A stretch of 64,000 nt of DNA from Aliirhizobium wenxiniae (GCF_014201355.1 NZ_JACHEG010000002.1:1364001-1428000); one strand, 5' to 3'. Shown: positions 9,481 through 19,641, counted from the stretch's first letter. Notes: a model not told the origin generated them from the sequence alone. Program-made: numbers and translations.

Positions 9481-9936
9481 ATGTTGCTATGTGATGAAGT
9501 CCAGCTGCTGCGGAAACTCCCGTATTTTGCGGAAGTAGATACCTGCAAGCTCAAACTGCTCGCGTTCGCATCCGAACGCGTGACGTTCAAGGCTGGTCAA
9601 CGCCTCTTCACCCAAGGCGACGCCGGAGATTCCGCCTATTTCATTCTCAGCGGCAGCGTTGAGTTTCTTGTCAGCACGCCTGATGGCCCGGTGAAGGTGA
9701 GTGAACGCGGTCCTAATTCGATCGTAGGCGACATATCGCTGCTCTGCGATGGGCCGCGCAGCTCGACTGTTCAGGCTGCCGGCGTCGTCGAAGCCTTGAA
9801 GATTAACAAGGATTACCTATTCCGGATCATGGACGACTGCCCCGGCATGACCATGAAGATGACGCGTGCTATTGCCGAGCGACTGCGCCTGACCTCGTCG
9901 GAACTTGATCAGGTTCGCGCCCTGCAGAAAGCCTGA
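9481..9936 (+). CDS. Stand-alone cyclic nucleotide-binding domain protein
   Basis: 151 residues consisting almost only of a CRP-like cyclic-nucleotide-binding domain: beta-roll glycines in FKAGQRLFTQGDAGDSAYFILSG (about residues 32-54) and a phosphate-binding-cassette-like segment VGDISLLCDGPRSSTVQA (about 82-99). The usual glutamate/Arg-Ser cassette is partly kept (DGPRSSTV). No DNA-binding helix-turn-helix follows; the C-terminus is a short helix (ERLRLTSSELDQVRALQKA). It is therefore a sensor or partner protein rather than a Crp/Fnr transcription factor. The ATG at 9481 is preceded by GGAAAGGCGGAAG. It follows the degenerate ABC protein by 31 bases, suggesting they act together. Confidence 0.85.
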   Translation: MLLCDEVQLLRKLPYFAEVDTCKLKLLAFASERVTFKAGQRLFTQGDAGDSAYFILSGSVEFLVSTPDGPVKVSERGPNSIVGDISLLCDGPRSSTVQAAGVVEALKINKDYLFRIMDDCPGMTMKMTRAIAERLRLTSSELDQVRALQKA

Positions 9937-9950
9937 TCGGCTTCATTCTT

Positions 9951-10433
9951 TCACAGCCTGCGATACATGAAATACCTGCCTTCATTGACAGAAGGCAGGC
10001 GAGGAAGCGCGTCGAGCTGCGGGTGTTCGAGTGGCAGACCGCTGACGGCGTAACCGCCCGGCTGAAGCATGGCGGCAACCATCTGCGGCAGCCATGACAG
10101 CGTGATCGCATCCTTGTCCGGATAACCCGTTCCGATATCCGCGTGGACCAGCGCTGCGCCGGTTCCGGCAAATTCCTGCCCCGTCTCGTTGATCTCGCCG
10201 GTGACGAAATCATCTTCATGCGGCGCCGTTGTGCGATGTGCATTCATCGCGCGATCGAATGCGATGACCCGCCGCTCGGGAAAAAGCTCGCGCAGATGGC
10301 TGTAGGTCCTGCCATTGCCCAATCCCACCTCAAGAACATCCCCTTGCGCCGGAAGACCGAGGTCACGGGCAACATGGTTGAGGATATCGCGCTGGGCAGA
10401 CATGCGATTGATGAATGTGTCGAGGCGGCTCAT
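9951..10433 (-). CDS. Class I SAM-dependent methyltransferase
   Basis: 160 residues. Motif I for S-adenosylmethionine is VLEVGLGNGRTYSHL (about residues 34-48), followed by the acidic end of strand 2 in VIAFDRAM and a motif IV-like ALVHADIGTG. The protein is short for the fold, about the size of small-molecule methyltransferases. The substrate cannot be inferred. It lies only 15 bases downstream of the dehydrogenase gene on the same strand, so it probably belongs to that operon, and is convergent with the cyclic-nucleotide-binding gene (stops 14 bases apart). Confidence 0.85.
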   Translation of the reverse strand: MSRLDTFINRMSAQRDILNHVARDLGLPAQGDVLEVGLGNGRTYSHLRELFPERRVIAFDRAMNAHRTTAPHEDDFVTGEINETGQEFAGTGAALVHADIGTGYPDKDAITLSWLPQMVAAMLQPGGYAVSGLPLEHPQLDALPRLPSVNEGRYFMYRRL

Positions 10434-10448
10434 GGTCTTTCCAGTGTC

Positions 10449-11789
10449 TCAGGCTTTGACGATGACGTCAGAGGAAATTCCCTTGCGGGCGAAGATGTTG
10501 CGGGTATCGACGATCAAGGGAGCACAGCGGGATATGGCGTCATAATCGACATTGTCATGATCGGTCGCGATGACCACCGCATCGAAGGATTTGAGCGCAG
10601 CCTCATCCCACTCTATCGACCGACGGCCCTTCAGCTCGGCATATTCGCGCGTGGACGGGATTTCCGATACGTAAGGGTCGAAATAGTAGACCGATCCGCC
10701 GCGGCGCTCGATCAGCTCCATCAGCCGCAAGGACGGGCTTTCGCGAATGTCGGGCACGTTCTTCTTGTAGGCTAGACCGATCAATAGGACTTTCGAGCGG
10801 CTCAGCGCCTTGCCACTGCGGATATCCAGCGCTTCCGCCAGCCGGGTGACGATGTGATGCGGCATGGCGGTGTTGATCTCGCCGGCCAGCTCGATGAAAC
10901 GCGTCGGCGTCTCGAATTCACGGGATTTCCAGGTCAGATAGAACGGGTCGATCGGGATGCAGTGACCGCCAAGGCCGGGGCCTGGATAAAAGGGCATATA
11001 GCCGAAGGGCTTGGATTTCGCCGCATCGATAACTTCCCAGACATCAATGCCCATGGCGTCGTAGACGAGCTTCAATTCGTTGACGAGCGCGATGTTGACG
11101 GCGCGGAAGATGTTTTCGGTGAGTTTTACCGCCTCGGCCGTGGCCGTGGTGGAAACCGGCACGATGGTCTCGACGGTCGCGCCGTAGAAAGCCTGCATCA
11201 GTGCTGCCGCCGCTTCGCCGTCGCCAGCGACCACTTTCGGGATGCTGGCCGTGTGGAACTGGCGATTGCCAGGATCTTCGCGCTCAGGCGAATAACCGAG
11301 GAAAAAATCGGAGCCCGACTTCAGGCCAGTCCTTTCGAGGATCGGCTTGACGACCTCGTCGGTGGTGCCCGGATAGGTGGTCGATTCGAGTACGATGAGC
11401 TGGCCCCGACGTAAGGTTTTCGCAATCGCCTCTGCCGTCTTCGCCACATAGGAGAGGTCCGGATCGCGATGCACCGTCAGCGGCGTCGGCACGCAGATGG
11501 CGATGATATCGCATTCTGCTAGGAGGTTGAAATCGCAGGTGGCTGTAAAGCGCCCGGCCTCGCATTCTACCTGCAGCATTTCGGTCGGAACCGCTTCAAT
11601 ATAGCTTTCGCGGCGGTCGATGAACTCTATCTTTGATGGATCAATATCGAAACCGGTGACCGAGAAACCTGCCCGGGCAAAGGCCATCGCCAGTGGCAGC
11701 CCGACATAACCAAGCCCCACGACACCGGCTTTGGCCGTGCGTGCGGTGATCTTCGCCTGGAGCGTCGAGGAAAGGGAGGTATCGGTCAT
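10449..11789 (-). CDS. UDP-N-acetylhexosamine 6-dehydrogenase (WbpA/TviB-like nucleotide sugar dehydrogenase)
   Basis: 446 residues, normal length for the family. It catalyses two successive NAD-dependent oxidations of a UDP-sugar at C6 to give the uronic acid. The NAD site is GLGYVG (25-30); the central domain includes ESTTYPGTTDEVV, which forms part of the active site; the catalytic cysteine is in GGHCIPIDPFY (Cys277); and the C-terminal UDP-binding domain has GLAYKKNVPDIRESPSL. The pattern GGHCIPIDP fits the UDP-GlcNAc/GalNAc dehydrogenase branch better than UDP-glucose dehydrogenase, but substrate choice is inferred. It would supply an activated uronic sugar to the surrounding glycosyltransferases. 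Confidence 0.92.
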   Translation of the reverse strand: MTDTSLSSTLQAKITARTAKAGVVGLGYVGLPLAMAFARAGFSVTGFDIDPSKIEFIDRRESYIEAVPTEMLQVECEAGRFTATCDFNLLAECDIIAICVPTPLTVHRDPDLSYVAKTAEAIAKTLRRGQLIVLESTTYPGTTDEVVKPILERTGLKSGSDFFLGYSPEREDPGNRQFHTASIPKVVAGDGEAAAALMQAFYGATVETIVPVSTTATAEAVKLTENIFRAVNIALVNELKLVYDAMGIDVWEVIDAAKSKPFGYMPFYPGPGLGGHCIPIDPFYLTWKSREFETPTRFIELAGEINTAMPHHIVTRLAEALDIRSGKALSRSKVLLIGLAYKKNVPDIRESPSLRLMELIERRGGSVYYFDPYVSEIPSTREYAELKGRRSIEWDEAALKSFDAVVIATDHDNVDYDAISRCAPLIVDTRNIFARKGISSDVIVKA

Positions 11790-11897
11790 GACGGGAGAAA
11801 TCCTAGCGGTGAGGCGGTGGCTGACAGTTGTGAGAGATGCGCCGACGTGTCAAGAGTGGTCACGGGGAGATGATCAAACCCGCATGATGCCAGGCCT

Positions 11898-12986
11898 ATG
11901 AAAATCCTGTTCTATTCGCCGCTGAAATCACCCAATCATCCCGTTCCGTCCGGAGACCGGTTGATGGCGCGGCTTATCGTCCGGGCATTGACCAGCCTCG
12001 GGCACGAGGTTTCGATCGCGTCCGAAATGCGCAGTTTCATGCGCTCGGCCGATATGCGGGATGTTTTCGAAGCGAACAAGGCAGAGGCCGCAGAAGAGAT
12101 CAAACGGATTGCCACCGAATATTCCGGTGCGGCTGCGCCCGACCTGTGGTTCACCTATCACCCTTATTACAAGTCGCCCGACCTCCTGGGCCCAGCGCTT
12201 GCGCAACACTTCGGCATTCCGCGGATCAATGCGGAGGCTTCCTATTCGTCGCGCCGGAATATCGGGCTGTGGCAGGTGTCGCAGGATATACTGCTTGAGA
12301 GCACTAGGAATGCTGCGGTCAATCTTTGCTTCACCCGCCGGGACCGGGACGGGCTGAAAGCCGCAGTTCCCGAGGCGCGGCTGGAACTGATCGCGCCCTT
12401 TATCGACAGTGCGCCTTATCTGAAGCGCGCGCCATGCCCCGAACCCAGGCGGCTGATTACCGTGGCGATGATGCGACCGGGCGACAAGCTTTCCAGCTAT
12501 ATGGCACTGGCCGAAAGCCTGAAACTGATCCGGCATCTGCCATGGACGCTTTCAATCGCCGGTGATGGCGAATGCCGCGAGGAGGTAGAGCGCGCTTTTG
12601 CTGCATTTGAACCCGGACGGGTAGAATGGCTGGGGGCCTTGCCGGAAGAGGAAATCGCCGAGCTGCTTTCGCACGGTTCGATATTCGTCTGGCCGGGACA
12701 TGGGGAAGCGTATGGGCTTGCCTATCTCGAAGCCCAGGCCGCGGGTCTTCCCGTCGTCGCGGAAGCGATTGCCGGTGTTCCCGAAGTCATCGAACACGGC
12801 AGGACCGGCCTGCTGACGGCACCCGGTGACCGAACTGCCTTTGCAGAAGCAATCAGCGATCTCCTCTGTGACAACCAGTCGAGACAGCGGCTCGCCAGCG
12901 CGGCAAGGATATTTGCGACCGGGGAACGGTCGATCAGCGGTGCAGCGGAAAGCCTGCGCCGCATACTCGATATTTGTGTGAGATGA
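11898..12986 (+). CDS. Glycosyltransferase family 4 (GT-B fold)
   Basis: 362 residues, cytoplasmic. The N-terminal acceptor domain begins MKILFYSPLKSPNHPVPSGD with the glycine/proline-rich loop typical of GT4. The C-terminal donor domain contains LSIAGDGE and the E-x7-E motif in GHGEAYGLAYLEAQAAGLPV. The family uses nucleotide sugars with retention of configuration. It diverges from the UDP-sugar dehydrogenase across 108 bases and ends 4 bases before the deacetylase gene, forming a two-gene unit. The acceptor and linkage are not readable. Confidence 0.92.
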   Translation: MKILFYSPLKSPNHPVPSGDRLMARLIVRALTSLGHEVSIASEMRSFMRSADMRDVFEANKAEAAEEIKRIATEYSGAAAPDLWFTYHPYYKSPDLLGPALAQHFGIPRINAEASYSSRRNIGLWQVSQDILLESTRNAAVNLCFTRRDRDGLKAAVPEARLELIAPFIDSAPYLKRAPCPEPRRLITVAMMRPGDKLSSYMALAESLKLIRHLPWTLSIAGDGECREEVERAFAAFEPGRVEWLGALPEEEIAELLSHGSIFVWPGHGEAYGLAYLEAQAAGLPVVAEAIAGVPEVIEHGRTGLLTAPGDRTAFAEAISDLLCDNQSRQRLASAARIFATGERSISGAAESLRRILDICVR

Positions 12987-12990
12987 CGAG

Positions 12991-13731
12991 ATGAGCAGAC
13001 AACACTTCATCGACACGCTGGACGCCTATGCCGTCAACGGCAGGACGGTGCAGCTGTGGCTGCGGGATGATGACGCAATCAAACCGACTGCGGCGCTGTC
13101 ACGGCTTCTCGAGCAGTCGAAACGCTGGAATGCGCCGATGACGATCGCCGCCATTCCTGCCGATGCGACAACCGAACTGGCCCGACTGCTGATAGAGCTG
13201 CCGCTGATATCCGTCGCCGTCCACGGCTGGGATCATACAAACCACGCACCGGCATCGGAGAAAAAACAGGAACTCGGGCTGCATCGCGGTGAGGATGTGG
13301 TGCTTGCGCGGCTGGCCGAAGGGTTGGAGCGGGTCGCTGGCCTGTTCGGCGATCGCGCCGTGCCGCTGCTGGTGCCGCCATGGAACCGCATCGCGCCCGC
13401 ACTTGTCGACCGGCTACCTTCGCTTGGATACGAGGCGCTCTCGGTCTTCGGACCGGAACGAGACGGGGGCCCACTTCGGCTGGTGAATACTCATGTCGAC
13501 ATCATCGACTGGAAAGGCACGCGCGGCGGACATCCGATGGATAGTCTCTACGCCGAGGCCGCTGCCCGCCTCGGCTCCGGTAACGCTCAATCGACAAGCC
13601 TCGGCGTGCTTACCCATCATCTCGTCCACGATGATGCGGCCTGGGATTTTCTCGACGACTTTTTCGCTCTTACGGCCGACCATCCGGCCTGCCAGTGGGT
13701 TCCAGTCAGTGCATTGATGCACAAGCGTTGA
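12991..13731 (+). CDS. Polysaccharide deacetylase-like protein (NodB homology fold)
   Basis: 246 residues with no signal peptide, so a cytoplasmic enzyme. Candidate metal ligands are the Asp triplet in LWLRDDDAI (26-28) and histidines in VHGWDHTNH (78, 82, 85). PPWNRI matches the motif 3 region, and LGVLTHHLVHDD supplies the late His motif. These match carbohydrate esterase family 4 or the related DUF2334/polysaccharide deacetylase group, which remove acetyl groups from N-acetylhexosamines. It follows the GT4 gene by four bases. Its placement suggests deacetylation of a lipid- or nucleotide-linked intermediate during glycan assembly. Confidence 0.82.
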   Translation: MSRQHFIDTLDAYAVNGRTVQLWLRDDDAIKPTAALSRLLEQSKRWNAPMTIAAIPADATTELARLLIELPLISVAVHGWDHTNHAPASEKKQELGLHRGEDVVLARLAEGLERVAGLFGDRAVPLLVPPWNRIAPALVDRLPSLGYEALSVFGPERDGGPLRLVNTHVDIIDWKGTRGGHPMDSLYAEAAARLGSGNAQSTSLGVLTHHLVHDDAAWDFLDDFFALTADHPACQWVPVSALMHKR

Positions 13732-13734
13732 AAG

Positions 13735-14682
13735 CTACCAGGGCTTCCAAGGGATAAGCAGACCGTCGGCATCGGCAGCCATCGCCTGGACATCCGGAAG
13801 CAACGCGCCCGCAGGCGCGGAAGACGCAACGAACCCGGCACCTGCGAGGCTGACCGGACCGGATCTGGCAACCACCGTGAAGATCAGCGGACCCGTCGAC
13901 CACCAGGCGGGAGCGTCGCCCAAATCATCGATCACCGAGGGCAGCGCATCGCATAGTCTCGAGAAAACCGGATTTCCTGCGGGCGTCGCGATAAAGGAAT
14001 TGGCGAAAAGCACGCTTCCGGCACCGGTATTGCGTGGAATATCCTCGGCAAAGACGGACAATCCCGTCAGCGGCAGGAAATCATGGAAGCTGCCGCGACT
14101 ACCGCCCGGATACCAGTCGCAATCGAGATAGATGCCTCCGATGTCACGTAGGATCATATAGCGAGCGACATCTACCGCGCCTGGAAAATCCCTCTGTTGC
14201 AGCATATGCTCAAGCGCCGTGTGTCGATCATAACCATTTTCGGCAAGATCGGCTTCGCGCCACAGTTTATGCTCATACCCATTGGCCGCGGCATGTTCTG
14301 CCCAGGCGTCAACGGTTGGAGGAACAGGTCTTGAGCCGAGCCATATCTGGTGGATGCACCGCGGCACCGGGACGCGAGACAGCTCGGCCATTGCCGCCTT
14401 GTCCTGCGCCGAGAACACACCGTGTCGCGCAAGCTTTTCAGGCGGCGGGACGAGGTGAAACTGATAACCGATCCGGGCAACCGCATCGCCTTCGGCTTTC
14501 GCCAGCTTTAACAGTGCCGACTGCAGCCGCCGCGGCAGGCCCAGTGACGTCCGCGCATCGGTTTTGCCGATATCCTGCGCCCGGATTTCCTGCAGCAGAC
14601 CACCCGCTGCCTCTAAATTACCTGAGCGGATCAGCACCTTGGCTTCGCCAAGCATCCTTTTATAGTCTGTTTCGTTAATCAT
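13735..14682 (-). CDS. GT32-type glycosyltransferase (DXD sugar-binding motif)
   Basis: 315 residues. The N-terminal 75 or so residues are helical and of unknown role. The catalytic part starts PRCIHQIWLGSRPVPP (108-123), characteristic of family GT32 (OCH1/capsular-synthesis type), and carries the donor-site segment ARYMILRDIGGIYLDCDWY with DCD at 187-189. A late WWSTGP motif is also typical. It is encoded opposite to its neighbours, convergent with the deacetylase (stops 3 bases apart) and divergent from the ABC ATPase gene. The donor sugar is unknown. Confidence 0.88.
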   Translation of the reverse strand: MINETDYKRMLGEAKVLIRSGNLEAAGGLLQEIRAQDIGKTDARTSLGLPRRLQSALLKLAKAEGDAVARIGYQFHLVPPPEKLARHGVFSAQDKAAMAELSRVPVPRCIHQIWLGSRPVPPTVDAWAEHAAANGYEHKLWREADLAENGYDRHTALEHMLQQRDFPGAVDVARYMILRDIGGIYLDCDWYPGGSRGSFHDFLPLTGLSVFAEDIPRNTGAGSVLFANSFIATPAGNPVFSRLCDALPSVIDDLGDAPAWWSTGPLIFTVVARSGPVSLAGAGFVASSAPAGALLPDVQAMAADADGLLIPWKPW

Positions 14683-14861
14683 CGGCAGCTATCCGGCAGT
14701 CTTCATATGGCATGGACTATCATCATAGCTCTGCGCTACGTTCAATTCCGTTCCAGCGTCAACCTGATCAGGTGCCAAAAGATGCATTCCGACAAACTTG
14801 ATTTTACCGTCATGCGGAAATGCGAAATCTTCATGCATGGCACCGTAGGAAAAACTGCCCG

Positions 14862-16745
14862 ATGACGACATTCGTGCCCGACCTGCTGCGGATAGAAAAT
14901 CTGAGCGTGAGCTTCCCGGTGTTCGGCAGCAGAATTCAAGCCGTCAACAATCTGAGCATGCGGATCAAGCCCGGCAAGGTGACGGCGCTGGTGGGAGAAT
15001 CTGGATCGGGAAAGTCGGTCATCGGCCGCACGATCGTCGGGATCGAAAGCCCTCTGGCATCGATCTCGGGACGCGTGCTGTTCAATGACCCGGAGACTTC
15101 GGAAGAGCCAGTGGATCTGCTTCAGCTGCCGCAGGACGGACGGCAGATCCGCAGCATTCGCGGCAACCGGATCGGGATGATCTTCCAGGAACCGATGACC
15201 TCGCTGTCGCCGCTGCACACGATCGGCAACCAGATCGACGAGGCATTGCGGATCCATGATGCTTCGTCACCTGCCGAACAGCGCGAGCGGGTCTATGACA
15301 CGCTGTCTCTCGTCGGGTTCAAGGACCCTGCAAAAGTCCACGCGATGTATCCGTTCGAGCTTTCGGGCGGGATGCGCCAGCGCGCGATGATTGCCATGGC
15401 GCTTGTCTGTCGCCCTGCCCTCCTGATCGCCGACGAACCGACGACGGCGCTCGACGTGACGATCCAGGCGCAGATCCTAAAGCTTTTGCGGGACCTGCAG
15501 TCCCGCTTCAACATGGCGATGCTGCTGATCACCCATGATCTCGGCATCGTCACCAATCTCGCCGACGAAGTGATTGTCGCCTATCGCGGCCAGATCATGG
15601 AGGCCGGCACTGTCGACGACATCTTCCGCCGACCCGTTCATCCCTATCCGAAAGGGCTGATCTCGGCGATCCCGACGTTCGAGATGAAGCGCGACCAGCG
15701 GCTGAAGCCGCTGCGCGAAATCGCGGTCGATACCGCCAGTCTGATGGAGACCGGTTATCTCAATTCCGGCGGCTCGCGGACGATCCTCTCGGTCAACCAT
15801 ATCAGCAAGACCTTCAAGGCCAAGAAGCGCAAGCTCGGAAGCCACGAAAGCAATGTGACGCTCGCCGTCGATGACGTCAGTTTCGATATCCGGCGCGGCG
15901 AGAGCCTCGGGCTTGTCGGCGAGAGCGGGTGTGGCAAGACCACGCTCAGCAAGATCCTGATGCGCGGCCTGACTGCGGATACCGGCGCCGTCGTCTTCGA
16001 AAGCGAGAAAGGGCCAATCGATGTCCTTTCCGCACAAGGTGAAGAGCTGGACATGCTGCGCCAGCGCATCCAGATGGTGTTCCAGGATCCGATCTCGTCG
16101 CTTTCGCCACGCATGACGGTCCGGGAAATCATCGGCGAGGGTCTGGAGATCCATGGCCGCGGTTCGCGCGCCACGCGGCTGGAAGCGGTTCGGCGGCTGC
16201 TGCGCACGATCGGCCTCGACGACAATGCGCTCAGCCGCTACCCACACAGTTTTTCCGGTGGCCAGCGACAACGGATAGGCATTGCCCGCGCCCTGGCGCT
16301 CGGCCCGGAACTGCTGATCTGCGACGAGCCGGTGTCGGCGCTCGATGTGTCGATCCAGGCGCAGATCCTCAATCTCCTGAAGGACCTTAAGCGGGACCTG
16401 GGGCTGACCTACCTGTTCATCTCGCATAACCTTGCGGTGGTGAACTACATGGCAGACCGCGTTGCCGTCATGTATGCGGGACGGATCGTCGAAATGGGCC
16501 CTTGCGAGATCATCATGCGCAACCCGACGCATCCCTATACACGACGGCTGATCGCGGCCGTTCCGATCCCCGACCTCGACCGTCCGCTCAATCTCGATTC
16601 TCTGGATATTCCGAGAAAACCGACGCAAGACTGGCATCCCGCCTTCATTCAGGACGAGGGAGAACGGTTGACCCAGATCGACCTCGGCGGCGGACATTTC
16701 GTCCTGGCGAAACCTCAGGTGAACATCAGGGAGCTGCAGCCATGA
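14862..16745 (+). CDS. Oligopeptide-type ABC transporter, fused double ATPase (YejF-like)
   Basis: 627 residues containing two complete nucleotide-binding domains. Domain 1 has Walker [12 protein letters not shown], signature LSGGMRQR and Walker B LLIADEP. Domain 2 has [19 protein letters not shown] and LLICDEP. The C-terminal extensions match the oligopeptide/dipeptide importer class, in which one fused protein replaces the DppD/DppF pair. The ATG at 14862 begins [18 protein letters not shown]; upstream in-frame codons lack family similarity. Its stop overlaps the solute-binding-protein start (ATGA). First gene of a four-gene importer. Confidence 0.93.
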   Translation: MTTFVPDLLRIENLSVSFPVFGSRIQAVNNLSMRIKPGKVTALVGESGSGKSVIGRTIVGIESPLASISGRVLFNDPETSEEPVDLLQLPQDGRQIRSIRGNRIGMIFQEPMTSLSPLHTIGNQIDEALRIHDASSPAEQRERVYDTLSLVGFKDPAKVHAMYPFELSGGMRQRAMIAMALVCRPALLIADEPTTALDVTIQAQILKLLRDLQSRFNMAMLLITHDLGIVTNLADEVIVAYRGQIMEAGTVDDIFRRPVHPYPKGLISAIPTFEMKRDQRLKPLREIAVDTASLMETGYLNSGGSRTILSVNHISKTFKAKKRKLGSHESNVTLAVDDVSFDIRRGESLGLVGESGCGKTTLSKILMRGLTADTGAVVFESEKGPIDVLSAQGEELDMLRQRIQMVFQDPISSLSPRMTVREIIGEGLEIHGRGSRATRLEAVRRLLRTIGLDDNALSRYPHSFSGGQRQRIGIARALALGPELLICDEPVSALDVSIQAQILNLLKDLKRDLGLTYLFISHNLAVVNYMADRVAVMYAGRIVEMGPCEIIMRNPTHPYTRRLIAAVPIPDLDRPLNLDSLDIPRKPTQDWHPAFIQDEGERLTQIDLGGGHFVLAKPQVNIRELQP

Positions 16746-18646
16746 TGAAACGCCGGTCCATGCTCGGGCTGATGGCCACGGCCCTTATTCCCTTCAACGC
16801 GAAGGCCGCCTTCACCGGTTCGGACTATCTTTCAGACGACATCAAGGCCGGCAAGCTGCCGGACGTCTCCGCGCGCCTGCCGCGCAATCCCCGTGTGGTC
16901 AATATCGGCGCGAAGAACCTGAAGCCAGGGCGTCATGGCGGCGTTGTGCGCATGCTGATCGGCGGCCAGCGCGATATCCGCCTCATGCCGATCAGCAGCT
17001 ATTCACGGCTGGTGGGCTATGACGAACACCTGAACCTCCAGGCGGATATCCTGGAGAGCTTCAAGTCCGAAGGCGAACGTGTCTTCACCTTCACCCTGCG
17101 GGAGGGGCACAAGTGGTCGGACGGCTCGCCGCTGACGACGGAGGATTTCCGTTACAGCTGGGAAGACGTGATGAACAACAAGGAGCTTCATCGCGGCGGT
17201 ATTCCGGTCGACCTGAGGGTCAATGGCCGCGGACCGCGTTTCGAAATCCTCGACGAGCGGACGGTGCGATACAGCTGGGATGAAGCCAATCCGGACTTTC
17301 TGGCTCAGCTGGCGAGGCCTTCGCCACTCGTGATCTACATGCCTTCGGCCTATCTGAAGCAGTTCCATCCACGCTACCAGAGCGCGGAAAAGATTGCCGG
17401 GATGCTGAAGACATACAAGGCGCAGGACTGGACCGACCTGCACCAGCGGATGTCGCGCACGGTGCGGCCGGAAAATCCCGAATTGCCGACGCTAGACCCC
17501 TGGTACAACAGCACCAAGCCGCCTGCCGGACAATTCGTCTTTCTGCGCAACCCTTTCTTCCATCGCGTCGACGAGAACGGCTTGCAGCTGCCCTATATTG
17601 ACAAGATGGTTCTGAACGTCAGTGCGCCGGACCTGATCGCCGCAAAGGCAGGCTCGGGTGACAGCGACCTGCAGTTCGCCAATGTCGATTTCTCGGACTA
17701 TACGTTCCTGAAAGCCGCCGAAAAGCGGCTGCCGATGAAGGTGGACCTGTGGAAGCGCACGCAAGGTTCCCGCGTGGCGCTGGTTCCCAATCTCAATTGC
17801 AAGGACGATGTCTGGCGCGGGCTGTTCCAGGACGTGCGCGTCAGGCGGGCGCTATCGCTGGCGATTGATCGCGAGGAGATCAACAAGGCAGTCTTCTTCG
17901 GCCTGGCGCATGCGGCCGGAAACTCGGTGCTGCCCGACAGCCCATTGTTCAAGCCGGAATACGAGCAGGCCTGGGCAAGCCACGATATCGACATGGCCAA
18001 CAGGCTGCTGGACGAGGCCGGGCTCGCGAGCCGCAACGAGGATGGTTTGCGATTGCTTCCCGACGGGCGTCCAGCAAAGATCATCATCGAAAGCGCCGGG
18101 GAAAGCACGTTCGAGAGCGACGTGCTGGAACTGATCACCGATCACTGGTCGAAGATCGGTATTGCCATATTCACCCGCGTGTCGCAGCGCGAAATCTTCC
18201 GCAAGCGTGTGATCGGCGGCGAGACGCTGATGTGCGTGTGGATGGGTCTCGACAACGGTGTGCCGACGGCCGAGATGTCGCCCAACGAACTGGCGCCGAC
18301 ATTCGACGACCAGATGCAGTGGCCGGTCTGGGGGCTTCATTATCTTTCCGGCGGGCGCGACGGGCATCCACCGGATCTTGCCGAGGCTAGGCAGCTTCTC
18401 GACCTTTTGAAAGACTGGAAGACAGCCGGGACGCACGAGGAGCGGGAAACAATCTGGCATTCGATGTTGACCATCTACACACAGGGCGTCTTCACAATCG
18501 GCATCGTCAATCAGGCGCTGCAGCCGCTCGTCTATTCTTCGAAACTGCGCAACATTCCCGAGAAAGCCCTGTTCGGTTACGATCCGACATCCTTCCTCGG
18601 CGTCTATATGCCTGACACCTTCTGGTATGAGGAGGATCACGCATGA
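16742..18646 (+). CDS. Extracellular solute-binding protein, family 5 (oligopeptide type)
   Basis: 634 residues. The signal peptide [18 protein letters not shown] ends near NAKAAF; its RRSMLG core resembles a twin-arginine signal, so Tat export is possible. The mature protein shows family 5 traits: FTLREGHKWSDGSPLTTEDF, VRRALSLAIDREEIN and a large two-lobed length. Such proteins deliver peptides, but relatives bind opines, sugars or nickel, and the ligand cannot be told. Overlapped by the upstream ATPase and by the downstream permease (each ATGA), so all four genes are translationally coupled. The location inside a glycan cluster is unusual. Confidence 0.92.
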   Translation: MMKRRSMLGLMATALIPFNAKAAFTGSDYLSDDIKAGKLPDVSARLPRNPRVVNIGAKNLKPGRHGGVVRMLIGGQRDIRLMPISSYSRLVGYDEHLNLQADILESFKSEGERVFTFTLREGHKWSDGSPLTTEDFRYSWEDVMNNKELHRGGIPVDLRVNGRGPRFEILDERTVRYSWDEANPDFLAQLARPSPLVIYMPSAYLKQFHPRYQSAEKIAGMLKTYKAQDWTDLHQRMSRTVRPENPELPTLDPWYNSTKPPAGQFVFLRNPFFHRVDENGLQLPYIDKMVLNVSAPDLIAAKAGSGDSDLQFANVDFSDYTFLKAAEKRLPMKVDLWKRTQGSRVALVPNLNCKDDVWRGLFQDVRVRRALSLAIDREEINKAVFFGLAHAAGNSVLPDSPLFKPEYEQAWASHDIDMANRLLDEAGLASRNEDGLRLLPDGRPAKIIIESAGESTFESDVLELITDHWSKIGIAIFTRVSQREIFRKRVIGGETLMCVWMGLDNGVPTAEMSPNELAPTFDDQMQWPVWGLHYLSGGRDGHPPDLAEARQLLDLLKDWKTAGTHEERETIWHSMLTIYTQGVFTIGIVNQALQPLVYSSKLRNIPEKALFGYDPTSFLGVYMPDTFWYEEDHA

Positions 18647-19641
18647 TCCGCTACATTCTCTGGCGGATCATGGTGATGATCCCTACCCTGATCCTGATCT
18701 CGATGCTCGTCTTCACTATCATCGAGCTGCCGCCGGGCGACTATTTCGAGAGCTATGTCGCCGAGATGCGGGCAATCGGCGAACCGGCCGACATGCAGGA
18801 AATCGAGGAACTGAGAGCTCGCTACGGTTTTGACCAGCCGCTGCCGATCCGATACCTGCATTGGGTGGGTGGCATGATGGTGGGCGATTTCGGCTATTCT
18901 TTCGAATACCGCCTGCCCGTCTCGGACGTCGTCGGCGACCGTCTGTGGCTGACGATCCTCGTTTCCGTTGTGACGATCATCCTCACCTGGCTGCTCGCCT
19001 TCCCGATCGGCATCTATTCCGCAACGCATCAGTATAGCTGGGGCGATTACGGGCTGACGCTTCTCGGCCTTATCGGCCTCGCCGTGCCGAATTTCGTGCT
19101 GGCGCTTATTCTCATGTATTTCGCCAACGTCTGGTTCGGAACATCGATCGGCCATCTGATGGACCAGAAATACCTGAATCAGCCGATGAGCTGGGACAAG
19201 GCGACCTCGATCCTTGAACATCTATGGATCCCGGTGATTATCATCGGTACGGCCGGGACCGCCGGCATGGTGCGCCGGCTGCGCGCCAACCTGCTTGACG
19301 AGCTGCGCAAGCAATATGTGATGACGGCGCGGGCGAAGGGGCTTCACCCGTTCAAGGTTCTGACGAAATATCCGCTGCGCATGTCGCTCAATTTCTTCAT
19401 CTCGGACATCGGCTCGATCCTGCCACAGATCATTTCCGGCGCGGAAATCACCGCCGTCGTGCTATCGCTCGAGACGACGGGGCCTATGCTGATCAAGGCA
19501 CTGCAGACGCAGGACATGTATCTGGCGGGTTCCTTCCTGATGTTCCTTGCCATACTGACCGTCGTCGGGGTGCTGATCTCGGATATCGCGCTTGCGCTTT
19601 TCGATCCGCGCATTCGCCTTTACGGAGGCCGGACGCGATGA
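18643..19641 (+). CDS. ABC transporter permease, DppB/OppB family
   Basis: 332 residues with about six membrane helices, beginning MIRYILWRIMVMIPTLILIS, the conserved DppB/YejB opening. The cytoplasmic coupling loop RRLRANLLDELRKQYVMTARAKG is intact and docks onto the ATPase. It forms the membrane channel together with the next gene. The start overlaps the solute-binding-protein stop and its stop overlaps the next permease start, both ATGA-type. Confidence 0.94.
   Translation: MIRYILWRIMVMIPTLILISMLVFTIIELPPGDYFESYVAEMRAIGEPADMQEIEELRARYGFDQPLPIRYLHWVGGMMVGDFGYSFEYRLPVSDVVGDRLWLTILVSVVTIILTWLLAFPIGIYSATHQYSWGDYGLTLLGLIGLAVPNFVLALILMYFANVWFGTSIGHLMDQKYLNQPMSWDKATSILEHLWIPVIIIGTAGTAGMVRRLRANLLDELRKQYVMTARAKGLHPFKVLTKYPLRMSLNFFISDIGSILPQIISGAEITAVVLSLETTGPMLIKALQTQDMYLAGSFLMFLAILTVVGVLISDIALALFDPRIRLYGGRTR

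Noticed and set aside
9481..9936. Crp/Fnr-type transcription factor
   Set aside because: The protein ends soon after the cyclic-nucleotide domain and has no helix-turn-helix.
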